The position numbers and the translations under genes are program-made. The notes below the pieces were generated by a model. It was given only the letters and a program-made list of their open reading frames with translations. It was not told where the DNA came from and ran no database searches. Shown piece after piece: positions 25,944 to 35,146 of a stretch of DNA of 64,000 nucleotides. Source of the stretch: Bdellovibrio bacteriovorus HD100 (GTDB lineage Bacteria; Bdellovibrionota; Bdellovibrionia; Bdellovibrionales; Bdellovibrionaceae); assembly GCF_000196175.1 (NCBI RefSeq), contig NC_005363.1:3224001-3288000 (forward strand), read 5' to 3'. Each line of letters opens with the position of its first letter. The first letter of the stretch is position 1.

Positions 25944-28232
25944 ATGGATGTACTTGATTTTGTTACGAAAAATCTGAACCCCGCGCAGAAGGATGCCGTC
26001 GAAACCCTGGAAGGGCCTTTGCTTATCCTTGCCGGCGCCGGTTCGGGCAAAACTCGCGTGCTCACCCACCGCATGGCCAACATGATCGGCCAGGGGGTCG
26101 CGGCTTCCGACGAAATCCTGTGTGTGACCTTTACCAATAAGGCCGCCAAAGAGATGGAACATCGTATTTACAAGATTCTGTCGGACATGGGCGCCGTGGT
26201 CCAAACCCAGCTTTGGATCAGCACATTCCACAGCTTCTGCGTTCGTGTTCTGCGCCAGCACATCACACTTCTGGATTACAAGCCCTTCTTCGGTATCTAT
26301 GATTCCTCCGATCAGCTCAGCCAGATCAAGAAAGTCATGACCGCGCTGGATATTAACGACAAGATGTATCCCGCGAAAAACTTCCAGAGCCGTATCAGCA
26401 GCGCCAAGATGATGGGTCTTTCCCCGGAAGGTTTGGAAAAATCCTCGAAGCGTTTGATGGATCAAAAGACCGTGGAAGTTTACAAAGCCTATGAGCGCGA
26501 AATGAAAAAGGCCAACAGCCTTGATTTCGATGATCTGCTTTTGAAAACCTATGATCTGTTCCGCATGTACCCAGATGTTCTGCAGATGTATCAGAAAAAA
26601 TTCCGCTACATCATGGTGGACGAGTACCAGGACACCAATCACATTCAGTACCTTCTGGTGCAGATGCTGGCTTCCGCTCACCGCAACTTGTGCGTAGTGG
26701 GTGACGAGGATCAGTCGATCTACAGCTGGCGTGGGGCCGACATCAAAAACATCCTGGATTTTGAAAAAGACTTCCGTGATGCGAAGGTGATCAAGCTTGA
26801 GGAAAATTACCGATCCAGCGCCAACATCGTCAATGGCGCCACGGCCGTAATCAAAAACAACTCGCAACGCAAAGACAAAACTCTTTTCACATCGAACGAT
26901 CCGGGTGATCTGATTCACGTGCGCGAGGAAAAGAACGAGTACGAAGAAGGCCGCTTTGTCGCCAAGACCATTCAGTCGATGATGAATGAGGGCGAAGGCT
27001 CTTACAACGACTATGCGATCTTCTATCGCACCAATGCCCAGTCGCGCGTTCTGGAAGAACAGCTGCGCACCATGGGCATTCCGTATCGCCTGGTGGGCGG
27101 CGTGCGCTTCTATGAACGCATGGAAATCAAAGACATGATTTCCTACCTGAAGCTGTCCATCAATCCGGCGGATGATATCGCCTTAAAGCGCATCATCAAC
27201 GTTCCAGCCCGCGGTATCGGCAAAACCACGATTGAAAAAATCGAAGAATACGCGGCTCATAAAAACTTGAGCATGTTCGAAGCGGCCGAAAAAGCCTGCG
27301 AAGAGCGCCTGTTCAATGCCGGCACCACCGGCAAGATCCGTCGTTTTATCGACCTGATGAAAGACCTTCAGCAAAACGCCCAGCATCTGAAACTGCTGGA
27401 ATTCTTTGCCGTGGTTCTGGATCGCACGGAATATCTGGCGGCTTTGAAAAAAGACGAATCTCCGGAATCCCAGGCGCGCATCGAAAACTTGGAGGAACTG
27501 GACAACGCCATTGCCCAGTTCGTGCAAGAGCGCGGTGAAGAATCCACACTGATCAGCTTCCTGGAAGAAATGGCTTTGGTTAACGATGTCGATTCTTTGG
27601 ATCAGGAGCAGAATTCAGTGACCATGATGACCCTGCACATCTCCAAGGGTCTTGAGTATCCGTACGTGTTTGTGGTGGGGCTTGAAGAAAATCTGTTCCC
27701 AAGTGCGCGCAGCGCAGAAAGCGACAACGAGCAGGATGTCGAGGAAGAGCGCCGCCTGGCTTACGTGGGCATGACTCGCGCTCGTCAGAAGCTGTGGCTG
27801 ACCTATGCGAAAATGAGACGCGTGTGGGGCCAGGAGCAGTTCAATCCTCCGTCGCGATTCATTAAGGAAATCCCGCAGAATCTGATCGACTTTAAAACGT
27901 CCGCCGAAGCGCCGCGCTTTATGGCCCGCTATGGTTCCAGCTCTTATGACTCTGACTTTGGCGGCACGCCGAAATGGGGCGCCACTAGCAGCGATCGCAA
28001 CCGCGCACGCACACAAAGTTACGATGATGCACAAGACTTCCCGGATTACGAAAATGACGGGGCCGGCTCTGCACCCTTTTCCAAAGGTATGCGCGTCAGA
28101 CACCCGACGTTTGGTGTCGGCACCGTGTATGCCACGGAAGGCACTGGCGAAAACTTCAAAGTCAGCGTGATGTTCACGGATAACACCGTGAAGAAATTCG
28201 TTGTGAAGTACGCCCGCCTGGAGCGCGTGTAG
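25944..28232 (+). CDS. uvrD: UvrD/PcrA-type 3'-5' DNA helicase
   Basis: Superfamily 1A helicase, 762 residues. Motifs in order: Q motif and Walker A (LNPAQKDAVE, LAGAGSGKTRVLTHR), Ia, II (VDEYQDTN), III (VVGDEDQSIYSWRGADI), IV (LEENYRS), V and VI (VGMTRARQKLWLTYA), then a C-terminal KOW/Tudor-like domain (GMRVRHPTFGVGTVYATEG) that in PcrA contacts RNA polymerase. It acts in repair and replication-transcription conflicts. ATG 25944 has AAGGA seven bases upstream; the longer frame lacks support. Confidence 0.96.
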   Translation: MDVLDFVTKNLNPAQKDAVETLEGPLLILAGAGSGKTRVLTHRMANMIGQGVAASDEILCVTFTNKAAKEMEHRIYKILSDMGAVVQTQLWISTFHSFCVRVLRQHITLLDYKPFFGIYDSSDQLSQIKKVMTALDINDKMYPAKNFQSRISSAKMMGLSPEGLEKSSKRLMDQKTVEVYKAYEREMKKANSLDFDDLLLKTYDLFRMYPDVLQMYQKKFRYIMVDEYQDTNHIQYLLVQMLASAHRNLCVVGDEDQSIYSWRGADIKNILDFEKDFRDAKVIKLEENYRSSANIVNGATAVIKNNSQRKDKTLFTSNDPGDLIHVREEKNEYEEGRFVAKTIQSMMNEGEGSYNDYAIFYRTNAQSRVLEEQLRTMGIPYRLVGGVRFYERMEIKDMISYLKLSINPADDIALKRIINVPARGIGKTTIEKIEEYAAHKNLSMFEAAEKACEERLFNAGTTGKIRRFIDLMKDLQQNAQHLKLLEFFAVVLDRTEYLAALKKDESPESQARIENLEELDNAIAQFVQERGEESTLISFLEEMALVNDVDSLDQEQNSVTMMTLHISKGLEYPYVFVVGLEENLFPSARSAESDNEQDVEEERRLAYVGMTRARQKLWLTYAKMRRVWGQEQFNPPSRFIKEIPQNLIDFKTSAEAPRFMARYGSSSYDSDFGGTPKWGATSSDRNRARTQSYDDAQDFPDYENDGAGSAPFSKGMRVRHPTFGVGTVYATEGTGENFKVSVMFTDNTVKKFVVKYARLERV

Positions 28233-28303
28233 TCATATTTTTTTGTTGCACCAACGTGAGGATAACTGACAAACTTCTTCGGGTTACTAACAAGGAGTAA
28301 TTA

Positions 28304-28798
28304 ATGAAAAAGTTGATCGTTGTCCTTTGCCTATTGTCCTCTTCTGTTTCCTTCGCGGCTAGAAACGTCGCTTCTTATGGCGGGAAAACTGCCAGCATCA
28401 ATCTGGGCATGAACAGCTCTGCATTGAACATCGGTGGCCGTATGGAATTCGACGATGCTCAAGGTGCACTGGGGGCTTACCTGTTCCTGCAAACTGAAAA
28501 GAAAGACGCAGGCATCCCACAAGTTCTGAGCTTCGGTGCTCACTCTTTGTTGAGACTTGTTGAAGCTTCCAACGTCACGGCATTCCTGGCTCCAGGTATT
28601 GGCATCTCCATGATCAAAATGGATGGCGCTGATGATAAAACCGTTGTGGGCGCAAGCTTCCGTTACGGCGCTCAGTTCAAACTTCCGAATGGCGCGGGTG
28701 CCTTGGGTATCGAGCGTTTTGAAGCTTGGAACTGGTTCGACGAAGACACTTCTTCTTCTGTCGCATTCACTTCGGCAGTTTATTCTTTCAATTTCTAA
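28304..28798 (+). CDS. Small outer-membrane barrel-like protein, 164 aa
   Basis: Signal peptide (MKKLIVVLCLLSSSVSFA), then glycine-rich amphipathic strands, and a C-terminal YSFNF ending in Phe as in BAM-inserted outer-membrane proteins. AAGGAG precedes the ATG. No named family recognised. Single gene ending at the 28824 terminator. Confidence 0.75.
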   Translation: MKKLIVVLCLLSSSVSFAARNVASYGGKTASINLGMNSSALNIGGRMEFDDAQGALGAYLFLQTEKKDAGIPQVLSFGAHSLLRLVEASNVTAFLAPGIGISMIKMDGADDKTVVGASFRYGAQFKLPNGAGALGIERFEAWNWFDEDTSSSVAFTSAVYSFNF

Positions 28799-28822
28799 TT
28801 AAAGAATTTATCGCGATTCACC

Positions 28823-28853
28823 TAAAAAGCCCGGCTCTGACCGGGCTTTTTTC
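28823..28853 (+). terminator. Rho-independent terminator
   Basis: AAAAGCCCGG-CTCTGA-CCGGGCTTTTTT hairpin and T-run after the 164-aa barrel gene. Confidence 0.9.
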
Positions 28854-29033
28854 GTTTGGCCCCCGAATGTTAAAGCGAATCCGTCTCGCGGAATCGTCCT
28901 TCTCTCACTCAAAAGTCGTAGTCATAACGTCAAAGAACCCTCTCATTGTTTTATTTCCCTTATGTTTGCGCCCTTCGCTCCGATCAATGAGGGTCGTTAA
29001 ATTTTCTTTACATCTGTTCACCAAAGGGCGTTT

Positions 29034-30479
29034 ATGAGAACCTGGAGTTTAAAAGCAAAACTGACTTTAATGGGATTGTCTGTTGCCCTGCTTGCTGCCA
29101 CCAGCGGAGCTTTGGGCTTCTATTTCCTGCACAAGGTCAGCGCAGAGTACAACATAGTTGCACACGAAAACCTGCCCTCACTTAAAGAACTGGCCGATCT
29201 TCGCTCCACCATCCGCGAACTGCGCCTGCATGTTCGCAGCATCGGCCTTGCTGGAAACACACAGGAAGAAGTGAACATCTATATAGAAAAATCCAAAGAA
29301 CAGATTGCCAACCTTGAAAGGCACATCGAAGCCTACGAAAAGATCGACCCTTCCGCAAAAGACCGTGCAAGCTATAAGGAATTCATCGCCGGGTGGCATG
29401 AGTTCAAATCCTTCGGTGGTGAGATTCTGTCCATGAGTGCGAACTATCAGGAAAACGAATCCAAGGTCGTATCTTTGATTCGCGATGTGTGTCCGGCCAA
29501 AGCCCAAAAAATCTATGCTCCCCTTCTGAACGAAACCACTTATCAGGTTCAGTATGCGGATCGCTCCGCCCACGAAGCCACAGCGGCGGAAAAGCAGGCC
29601 CGCTTCTGGGTGACAGTCTTTGCCGCCGTATCAATTGTCCTGGCGGGACTGGTTTCTTTCTTTGCATCGTCTTCCATCGCCAAAACGGTCAAACAGATCT
29701 GTGACGCCCTGGCGGACAACTCGCAGGAAGTACACAAAGCCGCCAGCTATCTTTCCGAAACCAGCGTGACTGTGCAAAACGGCGCCAGCAAAGCGTCTTC
29801 GATGCTGGAAGCCAGCACGGCCTCGATCAGCCAGATTGAAGCCATCGTGAAAATCAGCAGTGAGCGCGCCCTGCAGGCCAAGGTCGCTTCCGAAGAATCA
29901 AAAACTTCGGCAGAAGATGGCTCCGGTGCGATCAAACAACTGATGCACTCGATGGAAAAGATCAGCGACAGCTCGAAAAAAATGCAGGATATTATCAACA
30001 TCATCGAGGACATCTCTTTCCAGACGAATCTGCTGGCGCTGAATGCCGCCGTAGAGGCAGCGCGCGCGGGAGAGGCCGGACGTGGCTTTGCCGTGGTGGC
30101 GGAAGCCGTGCGCTCTTTGGCACAAAGAAGTTCCGTGTCTGCGAAGGAGATTTCGGACTTGATCTCCCAAAGCGCCAGCTACATCGAAGAAGGGGTTTCC
30201 AAGGCCGGACAAAGCCAGGATGTCCTGTCCCGCATCCACAAAGACATTGAAAAGGTGTCTTCTTATAATCAGGATATTGCTTCGTCCAGCGAAGAGCAGC
30301 GTGTGGGCATCCAGCAGGTTTCCGGCGCCCTGGTCAGCCTGGACACGACCTCCCAAAGCAACACGAAAGCATCTGAGCAAGTTTCATCCATCGCCAAAGA
30401 GCTGAATGAAAAAACCGAAGCTGTGGATTCGCTGATTTCTGAGTTGCGTGGATTGATCGAAGGCCGTAAGGCGGCTTAA
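29034..30479 (+). CDS. Methyl-accepting chemotaxis protein
   Basis: Membrane chemoreceptor, 481 residues. First membrane helix at about residues 10-32, a 155-residue periplasmic four-helix-bundle-type sensor domain, second helix ([20 protein letters not shown]), a short linker without a clear HAMP signature, then the methylation helices and the conserved hairpin near residues 323-370 ([38 protein letters not shown]). The C-terminus lacks a CheR-binding pentapeptide. The ligand cannot be read from sequence. Confidence 0.93.
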   Translation: MRTWSLKAKLTLMGLSVALLAATSGALGFYFLHKVSAEYNIVAHENLPSLKELADLRSTIRELRLHVRSIGLAGNTQEEVNIYIEKSKEQIANLERHIEAYEKIDPSAKDRASYKEFIAGWHEFKSFGGEILSMSANYQENESKVVSLIRDVCPAKAQKIYAPLLNETTYQVQYADRSAHEATAAEKQARFWVTVFAAVSIVLAGLVSFFASSSIAKTVKQICDALADNSQEVHKAASYLSETSVTVQNGASKASSMLEASTASISQIEAIVKISSERALQAKVASEESKTSAEDGSGAIKQLMHSMEKISDSSKKMQDIINIIEDISFQTNLLALNAAVEAARAGEAGRGFAVVAEAVRSLAQRSSVSAKEISDLISQSASYIEEGVSKAGQSQDVLSRIHKDIEKVSSYNQDIASSSEEQRVGIQQVSGALVSLDTTSQSNTKASEQVSSIAKELNEKTEAVDSLISELRGLIEGRKAA

Positions 30480-30481
30480 GA

Positions 30482-30514
30482 CGAAAAAAAAGGGGCCCCG
30501 GGAAAGGGCCCCCT
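30482..30514 (-). terminator. Terminator of the flagellin gene
   Basis: GGGGCCC-rich hairpin; on the minus strand it ends in a run of eight or more T's, 14 bases after the flagellin stop. Confidence 0.85.
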
Positions 30515-30527
30515 AACGGAGTACTTG

Positions 30528-31361
30528 CTAACCGATCAGCTTTAACGCCAACTGGTTTGCTTGATTTGCCTGAGACAGAATCGAAGTTCCTGCCTGCAGT
30601 AAAATATTATTTCTGACCATTTCACTGGATGCCGTTGCGACATCAGTATCACGAATACGGCTGTTGGCAGCAGACAGGTTTTCCTGAGTCACACCCAGGT
30701 TGTCCACTGTCGATGTCAGTCGATTCTGCAAAGCCCCCAGATAAGCCCGGGTGCCGCTGACATTCGTCTGCGCATCGTCCAGTCGTTTCAGTGCTGTCTG
30801 AGCCCCTTCTTTCGAAGAGAAATCCAGTCCTTCCAGACCCAGAGCATCCAGCGTCGCCGCGTGTTCGCCCGCATTAAAGCTGATGCGATCCGCGAAATCG
30901 TCGTTGCCGATACCCACCTGGAAGTCAAACTTCGGCGCCGAACCATCCAGCAATTTCGTCGTACCCCAGGTCGTGGACTTGGCAATACGCTGCATTTCGC
31001 TGGTCAGCTGAGTCACTTCTTTGTTGAGCATCCCGCGCTCGGTTTCCCCGACAGTGTCAGAGGCCGACTGGATCGCCAGTTCACGCAGACGCACAATGAT
31101 GTTGCCGACTTCATTCAGACCACCCTCGGCCGTCTGGATCATCGAAATACCATCGTTGGCATTTCGCTGAGCCTGGGCAGCAGAGCGAATCTGTGCTTTC
31201 AATCCTTCCGAGATCGCCAAGCCCGCAGCATCATCTGCTGCTTTATTGATTCGACTGCCCGAAGCGAGTTTGGCCATAGAATCATTTACGATTCTTTGCG
31301 AACCCGCCAGATTTCTTTGGGCGTTCAGGGCTGCAATATTGGTTGTTACTCTCATTCCCAT
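30528..31361 (-). CDS. fliC: Flagellin
   Basis: 277-residue flagellin with only the D0/D1 domains: N-terminal MRVTTNIAALNAQRNLAGSQ, SGSRINKAADDAAGLAISE, and C-terminal QENLSAANSRIRDTDVATAS with the closing ANQLALKLIG. The hypervariable D2/D3 domain is nearly absent, typical of Bdellovibrio flagellins, which are several per genome and lie in a sheathed filament. GAGGA is six bases before the first ATG. A five-codon leader ORF with a stronger Shine-Dalgarno lies just upstream (31373-31390). Confidence 0.96.
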   Translation of the reverse strand: MGMRVTTNIAALNAQRNLAGSQRIVNDSMAKLASGSRINKAADDAAGLAISEGLKAQIRSAAQAQRNANDGISMIQTAEGGLNEVGNIIVRLRELAIQSASDTVGETERGMLNKEVTQLTSEMQRIAKSTTWGTTKLLDGSAPKFDFQVGIGNDDFADRISFNAGEHAATLDALGLEGLDFSSKEGAQTALKRLDDAQTNVSGTRAYLGALQNRLTSTVDNLGVTQENLSAANSRIRDTDVATASSEMVRNNILLQAGTSILSQANQANQLALKLIG

Positions 31362-31372
31362 CTATTTCCTCG

Positions 31373-31390
31373 CTACTTCGTCATAACCAT
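31373..31390 (-). CDS. Five-codon leader ORF upstream of flagellin
   Basis: ATG GTT ATG ACG AAG TAG (Met-Val-Met-Thr-Lys), with the perfect Shine-Dalgarno AAGGAGG (31398-31404) seven bases upstream. Its stop is eleven bases before the flagellin ATG, close enough for terminating ribosomes to re-initiate. It may set flagellin translation level. The existence of the ORF is read directly; its translation is inference. Confidence 0.4.
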   Translation of the reverse strand: MVMTK

Positions 31391-31429
31391 GGCTTAGCCT
31401 CCTTGAATAATTGACCGCCTACATCCGAG

Positions 31430-31457
31430 TTTGCGGTGTCTGTTCTGCTGAACTTTT
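31430..31457 (-). promoter_or_regulatory. Possible sigma-28 promoter of flagellin
   Basis: On the minus strand AAAAGTTC, twelve bases, then ACCGCAAA, compared with the FliA consensus TAAAGTTT-N11-GCCGATAA (6/8 and 5/8 matches). It is well placed to give a leader carrying the five-codon ORF. Weak match. Confidence 0.3.
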
Positions 31458-31631
31458 CGGGACTTCGACGATGTACTTCACGGGACTATGGAATGAATTT
31501 TTCACCGGACGTTAACAACTTTTCCAACAGACCTGTACTGACGGATTGTATCTATTTTGGAACGTCTGTTCGAAGGGCCAAAAAACCCACGAGAACTTGT
31601 TTTCTTTGAGGTGAAAATAGAAGAGGCTGTC

Positions 31632-32831
31632 TCAGTGCGAGATGCACACCGACTTGCTGTTTTTCAGATGAGCCCACTCGGCCTCGTACATCGAGGCATC
31701 AGGCTTGCGGATCTTTTCAGGTGCAGGGCTGACGTATTCAGCCTTCACTCCGTCCCAACCGACATAGTGACGAGTGCGGCCTTCCTGGCCGACTTCAAAG
31801 TTCGGCACCAGATAAGTTTTCCCCCCGCCATTGGGAATATCCAAAGACAGATTCGGCATCGCAAGGCCGGACAGGTGACCCCACAGCTCTTTCTGAATTT
31901 CCAGGGAATCTTCCACAGAGGTGCGCAAATGATCAGTCCCCAAAGATGGGTCACACTGGAACATGTAGTAAGGCTTCACACGCAGGAACAACAGGCGGCG
32001 GTTCAAGGCCTGCACCAATGCCGGATGATTATTGATGCCGTTTAATAGCACCATCTGATTCATCACAGGCACTCCATTGTCCACAAGACGCTCCAGCGCC
32101 TCGACAGCTTCGGCTGTCAGCTCGTCGGGATGATTAAAGTGCGACATCAAAAACACGGGCTTGTGCTTTTTTAGAATCTGCACAAGATCTTCCGTCACGC
32201 GCATCGGGCACACCACCGGCATGCGGGAACCAATGCGGATGATCTCGACGTGTTCGATCGCACGCAAGTCACCCAGCACGCGATCCAGTTGTTTGTCACT
32301 GACCGTCAGCGGATCGCCGCCGGACAGAATGACCTCACGAATCCCGGTGTGGGACCGGATGTAGGAAAGTGCTTGTTCGTATTCTTCGTTGCGGATAAAG
32401 GCCTGCTCTTGCCCGGTGAAATGCTTGCGGGTGCAGAAGCGGCAATAAACGCTGCAGATATCCGTGATCAGGAACAACACACGATCTGAATAGCGATGGA
32501 TCAAACGAGGTGCTGCCTTGTTCTGGCGTTCGCCCAAAGGATCGAGCATCTGCTGATCCCCCTCTTCGATTTCAAATCGATGCGGCATCAGGATCTGACG
32601 GATCGATTGCCCGGCATCACCTTTGGCAAGACTGGCATAATAAGGCGTCGTGCGCACGTTGAAGAGTTCTTTCCCACCCACAAACGCCGCCTTTTCATCC
32701 GCACTTAATTCAAAATGCTGGGCGAAATCGTCCTGGGTTTTCAGGGAATGACGAAGCTGCCAGGTCCAATTATTCCAATCGGATTCGGCGATATGTTCAG
32801 GCCTAGGGCTTCGCGGGAAATGAAACTTCAT
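31632..32831 (-). CDS. KamA-family radical SAM protein (lysine 2,3-aminomutase type)
   Basis: 399 residues from ATG 32831. The radical SAM cluster motif CSVYCRFC is at residues 126-133, followed by TRKHF and the PLP/lysine-binding blocks (EVILSGGDPLT, IRIGSRMPVVCPMRVT, PNLSLDIPNGGGKT). The N-terminal WNNWTWQLRHSLKT motif is typical of KamA. It may be a true lysine 2,3-aminomutase or an EpmB-like enzyme that makes beta-lysine for EF-P; the longer C-terminus favours KamA. The frame extends to GTG 32918, which has AAAGG upstream, so the start is uncertain. Confidence 0.85.
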   Translation of the reverse strand: MKFHFPRSPRPEHIAESDWNNWTWQLRHSLKTQDDFAQHFELSADEKAAFVGGKELFNVRTTPYYASLAKGDAGQSIRQILMPHRFEIEEGDQQMLDPLGERQNKAAPRLIHRYSDRVLFLITDICSVYCRFCTRKHFTGQEQAFIRNEEYEQALSYIRSHTGIREVILSGGDPLTVSDKQLDRVLGDLRAIEHVEIIRIGSRMPVVCPMRVTEDLVQILKKHKPVFLMSHFNHPDELTAEAVEALERLVDNGVPVMNQMVLLNGINNHPALVQALNRRLLFLRVKPYYMFQCDPSLGTDHLRTSVEDSLEIQKELWGHLSGLAMPNLSLDIPNGGGKTYLVPNFEVGQEGRTRHYVGWDGVKAEYVSPAPEKIRKPDASMYEAEWAHLKNSKSVCISH

Positions 32832-33163
32832 GGCTGTTTTATGAAGGAAAGTGGCCCATTTAGCAAGCGGAAGGGCCCTTTTTCCCTCTAAAAGTGACCG
32901 AAAGGGGCGCTTTTTCACGCTTTGCCTTTCGCCCCCTTAAACAGCGCTAAGCCCATGAAATCCGGTCTTTTTTAAGGGTTCTCACGGCGAGACACCAGAA
33001 GTTCTACAACCTCCATGAGCCGTGCAATGAATCTCAACATGAGAACTCTTAGCTATTTCCTGTGTTTAGCGGTGCTGGCACGAACCTCGGGTTTTGGCCC
33101 GGCCTTCGCTTTACATAAGTGTAGATAAAAGGGACTGGATGTTCCTTTCATATAGGAGGACTT
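32832..33163. other. Intergenic region, 332 bp
   Basis: Divergent promoter region of kamA-like and the 457-aa gene. It contains complementary GTTCTCA (about 32978) and TGAGAAC (about 33039) arms, and a 33-codon frame (33027-33128) resembling a signal peptide but lacking a ribosome-binding site. Nothing else is supported. Confidence 0.4.
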
Positions 33164-34537
33164 ATGAAATTCACTTACCCGCAAAAGAAATGGGTTCTGA
33201 CATCGGCTCTGCTGGCTGTCTTGGGATTCAATGTATCGTTCAACACTCATAATGACGGAATTGCTTCCGCAGACTTCGCTTCCACAAGCGGCGATCTGAC
33301 TGAAAGCAAGGTTTACACCGCTGAAGGTGTGATGCCCGTTAAGTACATTGATAACGGTGATGAAGAAGTCCTGGCTTTGGTTCCAAAAAGAACAACTGAA
33401 GGTAAAGTCTGCGAAGGCAAGTGTGGTTACGACACCATCGTCCTGAGCGCTAAAAACAAATCTGATATCGATGCACTGAATGTTGAGCTGATGAAAAAGT
33501 TGGCTGAACAACCAGCTGCTGCGAAAAAGAAAGTAGCTAAAGAAGAAGTGGCGGAAGCAGATGCTGAGGCTACGGGTGAAGAAGAAGTGGTAGCCAAGAA
33601 GAAAGTCAGCCCGCTTGATCGCATCATGAAGCGTGACTGCTCAACTGAATATAATGAAGCGGCAACACTTTCTTGTGCAAAAAACAAGTTTGTAGAAGCA
33701 CTGAAAGATTCAAAGAAATCAAAAGACATCTCCGCTGAGGATGCTCTGGAGTTCTATAAAAAAGAGATCCAGCCACGCTTGGTTGCGCAACTTTCTGAGG
33801 CTCGCAGAATCACTTCTGCCCAAAGACGAGCTGCTACCAACCCTAGCGCTTGGCAGTCTTATAGAGCTTCCGAAGACTTCGACCGTTCACCAACCGATAT
33901 CCATGAAATGATCAATAGCTCTCTTGCGGTGGTAGAAGATCTGATTATCAAAGTACCTTCAAAATATGAAGCAGTTAGATCCAGAGTAATCCTGGCCGAA
34001 ACTGAAATTCTTAAATTTGAAGCGCAGCAAATCAAAGCTCAAGAAAGTGCAAAAAACTATCCTGAAGCTGGCGCAAAACTACATGAAACCACGCTTTTGA
34101 AAGAAGCGATGTATGCATTGACTCAGCAGTCTCTAAGAACTGCTCTTAGCAATGATACCATCACAGATGTTCAAAGCAATGCTTACAACAGATTTATGGA
34201 TGAGTTCTACAAGAACATCAATACTCTGCTTGGCCCGAATGGACAGCTACCAACTGGAACTTCAACAATTGATCCATCCATCAACTTATCACCACGCCTA
34301 CAAAACCCTGGTCGCATTAGCGGAACAACGAGCACAATCGGCACACTGCCTACAACGCCGACCACTCCCGGAACAATCCCTTCCGGAGTGTCCTCCAGAA
34401 CTGGGGCAACACTAAGCACTCAGTCGCAAAGCCAACTGAGTGTACACCCGAACAGCGGTGGTGTGACCTTCGGAACTCCACGCGACGCAACTGCCGAAGC
34501 TTTGCAACAGAGAGCATTGATCCGCGGTCGTCAGTAA
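33164..34537 (+). CDS. Exported orphan protein, 457 aa, with Ser/Thr/Gly-rich C-terminus
   Basis: Strong Shine-Dalgarno (AGGAGG). An N-terminal hydrophobic stretch (WVLTSALLAVLGFNVSF) is a signal peptide or anchor. Residues 110-150 are an Ala/Glu/Lys helix; residues 150-350 are helical with a Cys pair (DCSTEYNEAATLSC) plus CEGKCG earlier. The last 100 residues are Ser/Thr/Gly/Pro/Gln-rich and probably disordered. Base composition is noticeably more AT-rich from about 33900 than in neighbours. No family recognised. Confidence 0.8.
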   Translation: MKFTYPQKKWVLTSALLAVLGFNVSFNTHNDGIASADFASTSGDLTESKVYTAEGVMPVKYIDNGDEEVLALVPKRTTEGKVCEGKCGYDTIVLSAKNKSDIDALNVELMKKLAEQPAAAKKKVAKEEVAEADAEATGEEEVVAKKKVSPLDRIMKRDCSTEYNEAATLSCAKNKFVEALKDSKKSKDISAEDALEFYKKEIQPRLVAQLSEARRITSAQRRAATNPSAWQSYRASEDFDRSPTDIHEMINSSLAVVEDLIIKVPSKYEAVRSRVILAETEILKFEAQQIKAQESAKNYPEAGAKLHETTLLKEAMYALTQQSLRTALSNDTITDVQSNAYNRFMDEFYKNINTLLGPNGQLPTGTSTIDPSINLSPRLQNPGRISGTTSTIGTLPTTPTTPGTIPSGVSSRTGATLSTQSQSQLSVHPNSGGVTFGTPRDATAEALQQRALIRGRQ

Positions 34538-34567
34538 TTATTGACTGAAAAAATTGAAGCGATCCTC

Positions 34568-34597
34568 CGAAGGGCCCACGATGGGCCCTTTTTTGTT
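34568..34597. terminator. Bidirectional terminator
   Basis: AAGGGCCCA-CGA-TGGGCCCTT hairpin with T-run, between convergent genes. Confidence 0.85.
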
Positions 34598-34598
34598 T

Positions 34599-34973
34599 TT
34601 AACGCATCATCACGCGCAGACGAACCGGCTCGCCCGGGCGAAGTGTCGTCAAATATGTACGGAAGATATTAACTTTGGCTTTCTGGAAGACATCCGTTCT
34701 TTGCATGCCGAAACGGTAGTCGCCTTCAAGTCTCCAGACCGGTTTGGACCAGCCTTGTTCGGTGATGATTTCGGCTCTTTGGATGCGGGCCCCGTTAGGG
34801 TTCATGATTTGAACCATGACTTCCTGATATTCGGCTTTGCTTTTACGCAAAAACACCTGCTGAAAAGTCGGTTGATCAGCAAAAATCATTTCGTTGGCCA
34901 CTTCCGTCCAGGCCTGAGCGGCAGGAGCTGAGAACATCGCTAGAGCCAACAAAGACCCCAAAAGCACTTTCAT
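34599..34973 (-). CDS. Secreted hypothetical protein, 124 aa
   Basis: Signal peptide (MKVLLGSLLALAMFSAPAAQA) and a compact beta-rich domain (EVMVQIMNPNGARIQRAEIITEQ, WRLEGDYRFGMQRTD). CGGAGG five bases before ATG. Small single gene, no family recognised. Confidence 0.75.
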   Translation of the reverse strand: MKVLLGSLLALAMFSAPAAQAWTEVANEMIFADQPTFQQVFLRKSKAEYQEVMVQIMNPNGARIQRAEIITEQGWSKPVWRLEGDYRFGMQRTDVFQKAKVNIFRTYLTTLRPGEPVRLRVMMR

Positions 34974-35041
34974 AGAACCTCCGATTTGAATTGCTGACCT
35001 GATATTACAAAGACAGGGGACAAAGTCTAACTGATTTTGGG

Positions 35042-35076
35042 CAAAAAAAATCCCGGGGGACTTTCGCCCCCCGGGC
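35042..35076 (-). terminator. Terminator of the 476-aa outer-membrane protein gene
   Basis: GCCCGGGGGG / CCCCCGGG hairpin; on the minus strand it is followed by eight T's. Confidence 0.8.
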
Positions 35077-35146
35077 CCTGCTCACCACCAAACAAGATGT
35101 TTCAAGTAGTCATCAAGCTGTCGTACAAGTTGCAATCGTGCTGTAA

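Noticed and set aside
28860-29033. Sigma-28 promoter for the chemoreceptor
   Set aside because: TAAA-type hexamers occur, but no properly spaced GCCGATAA-like element was found.
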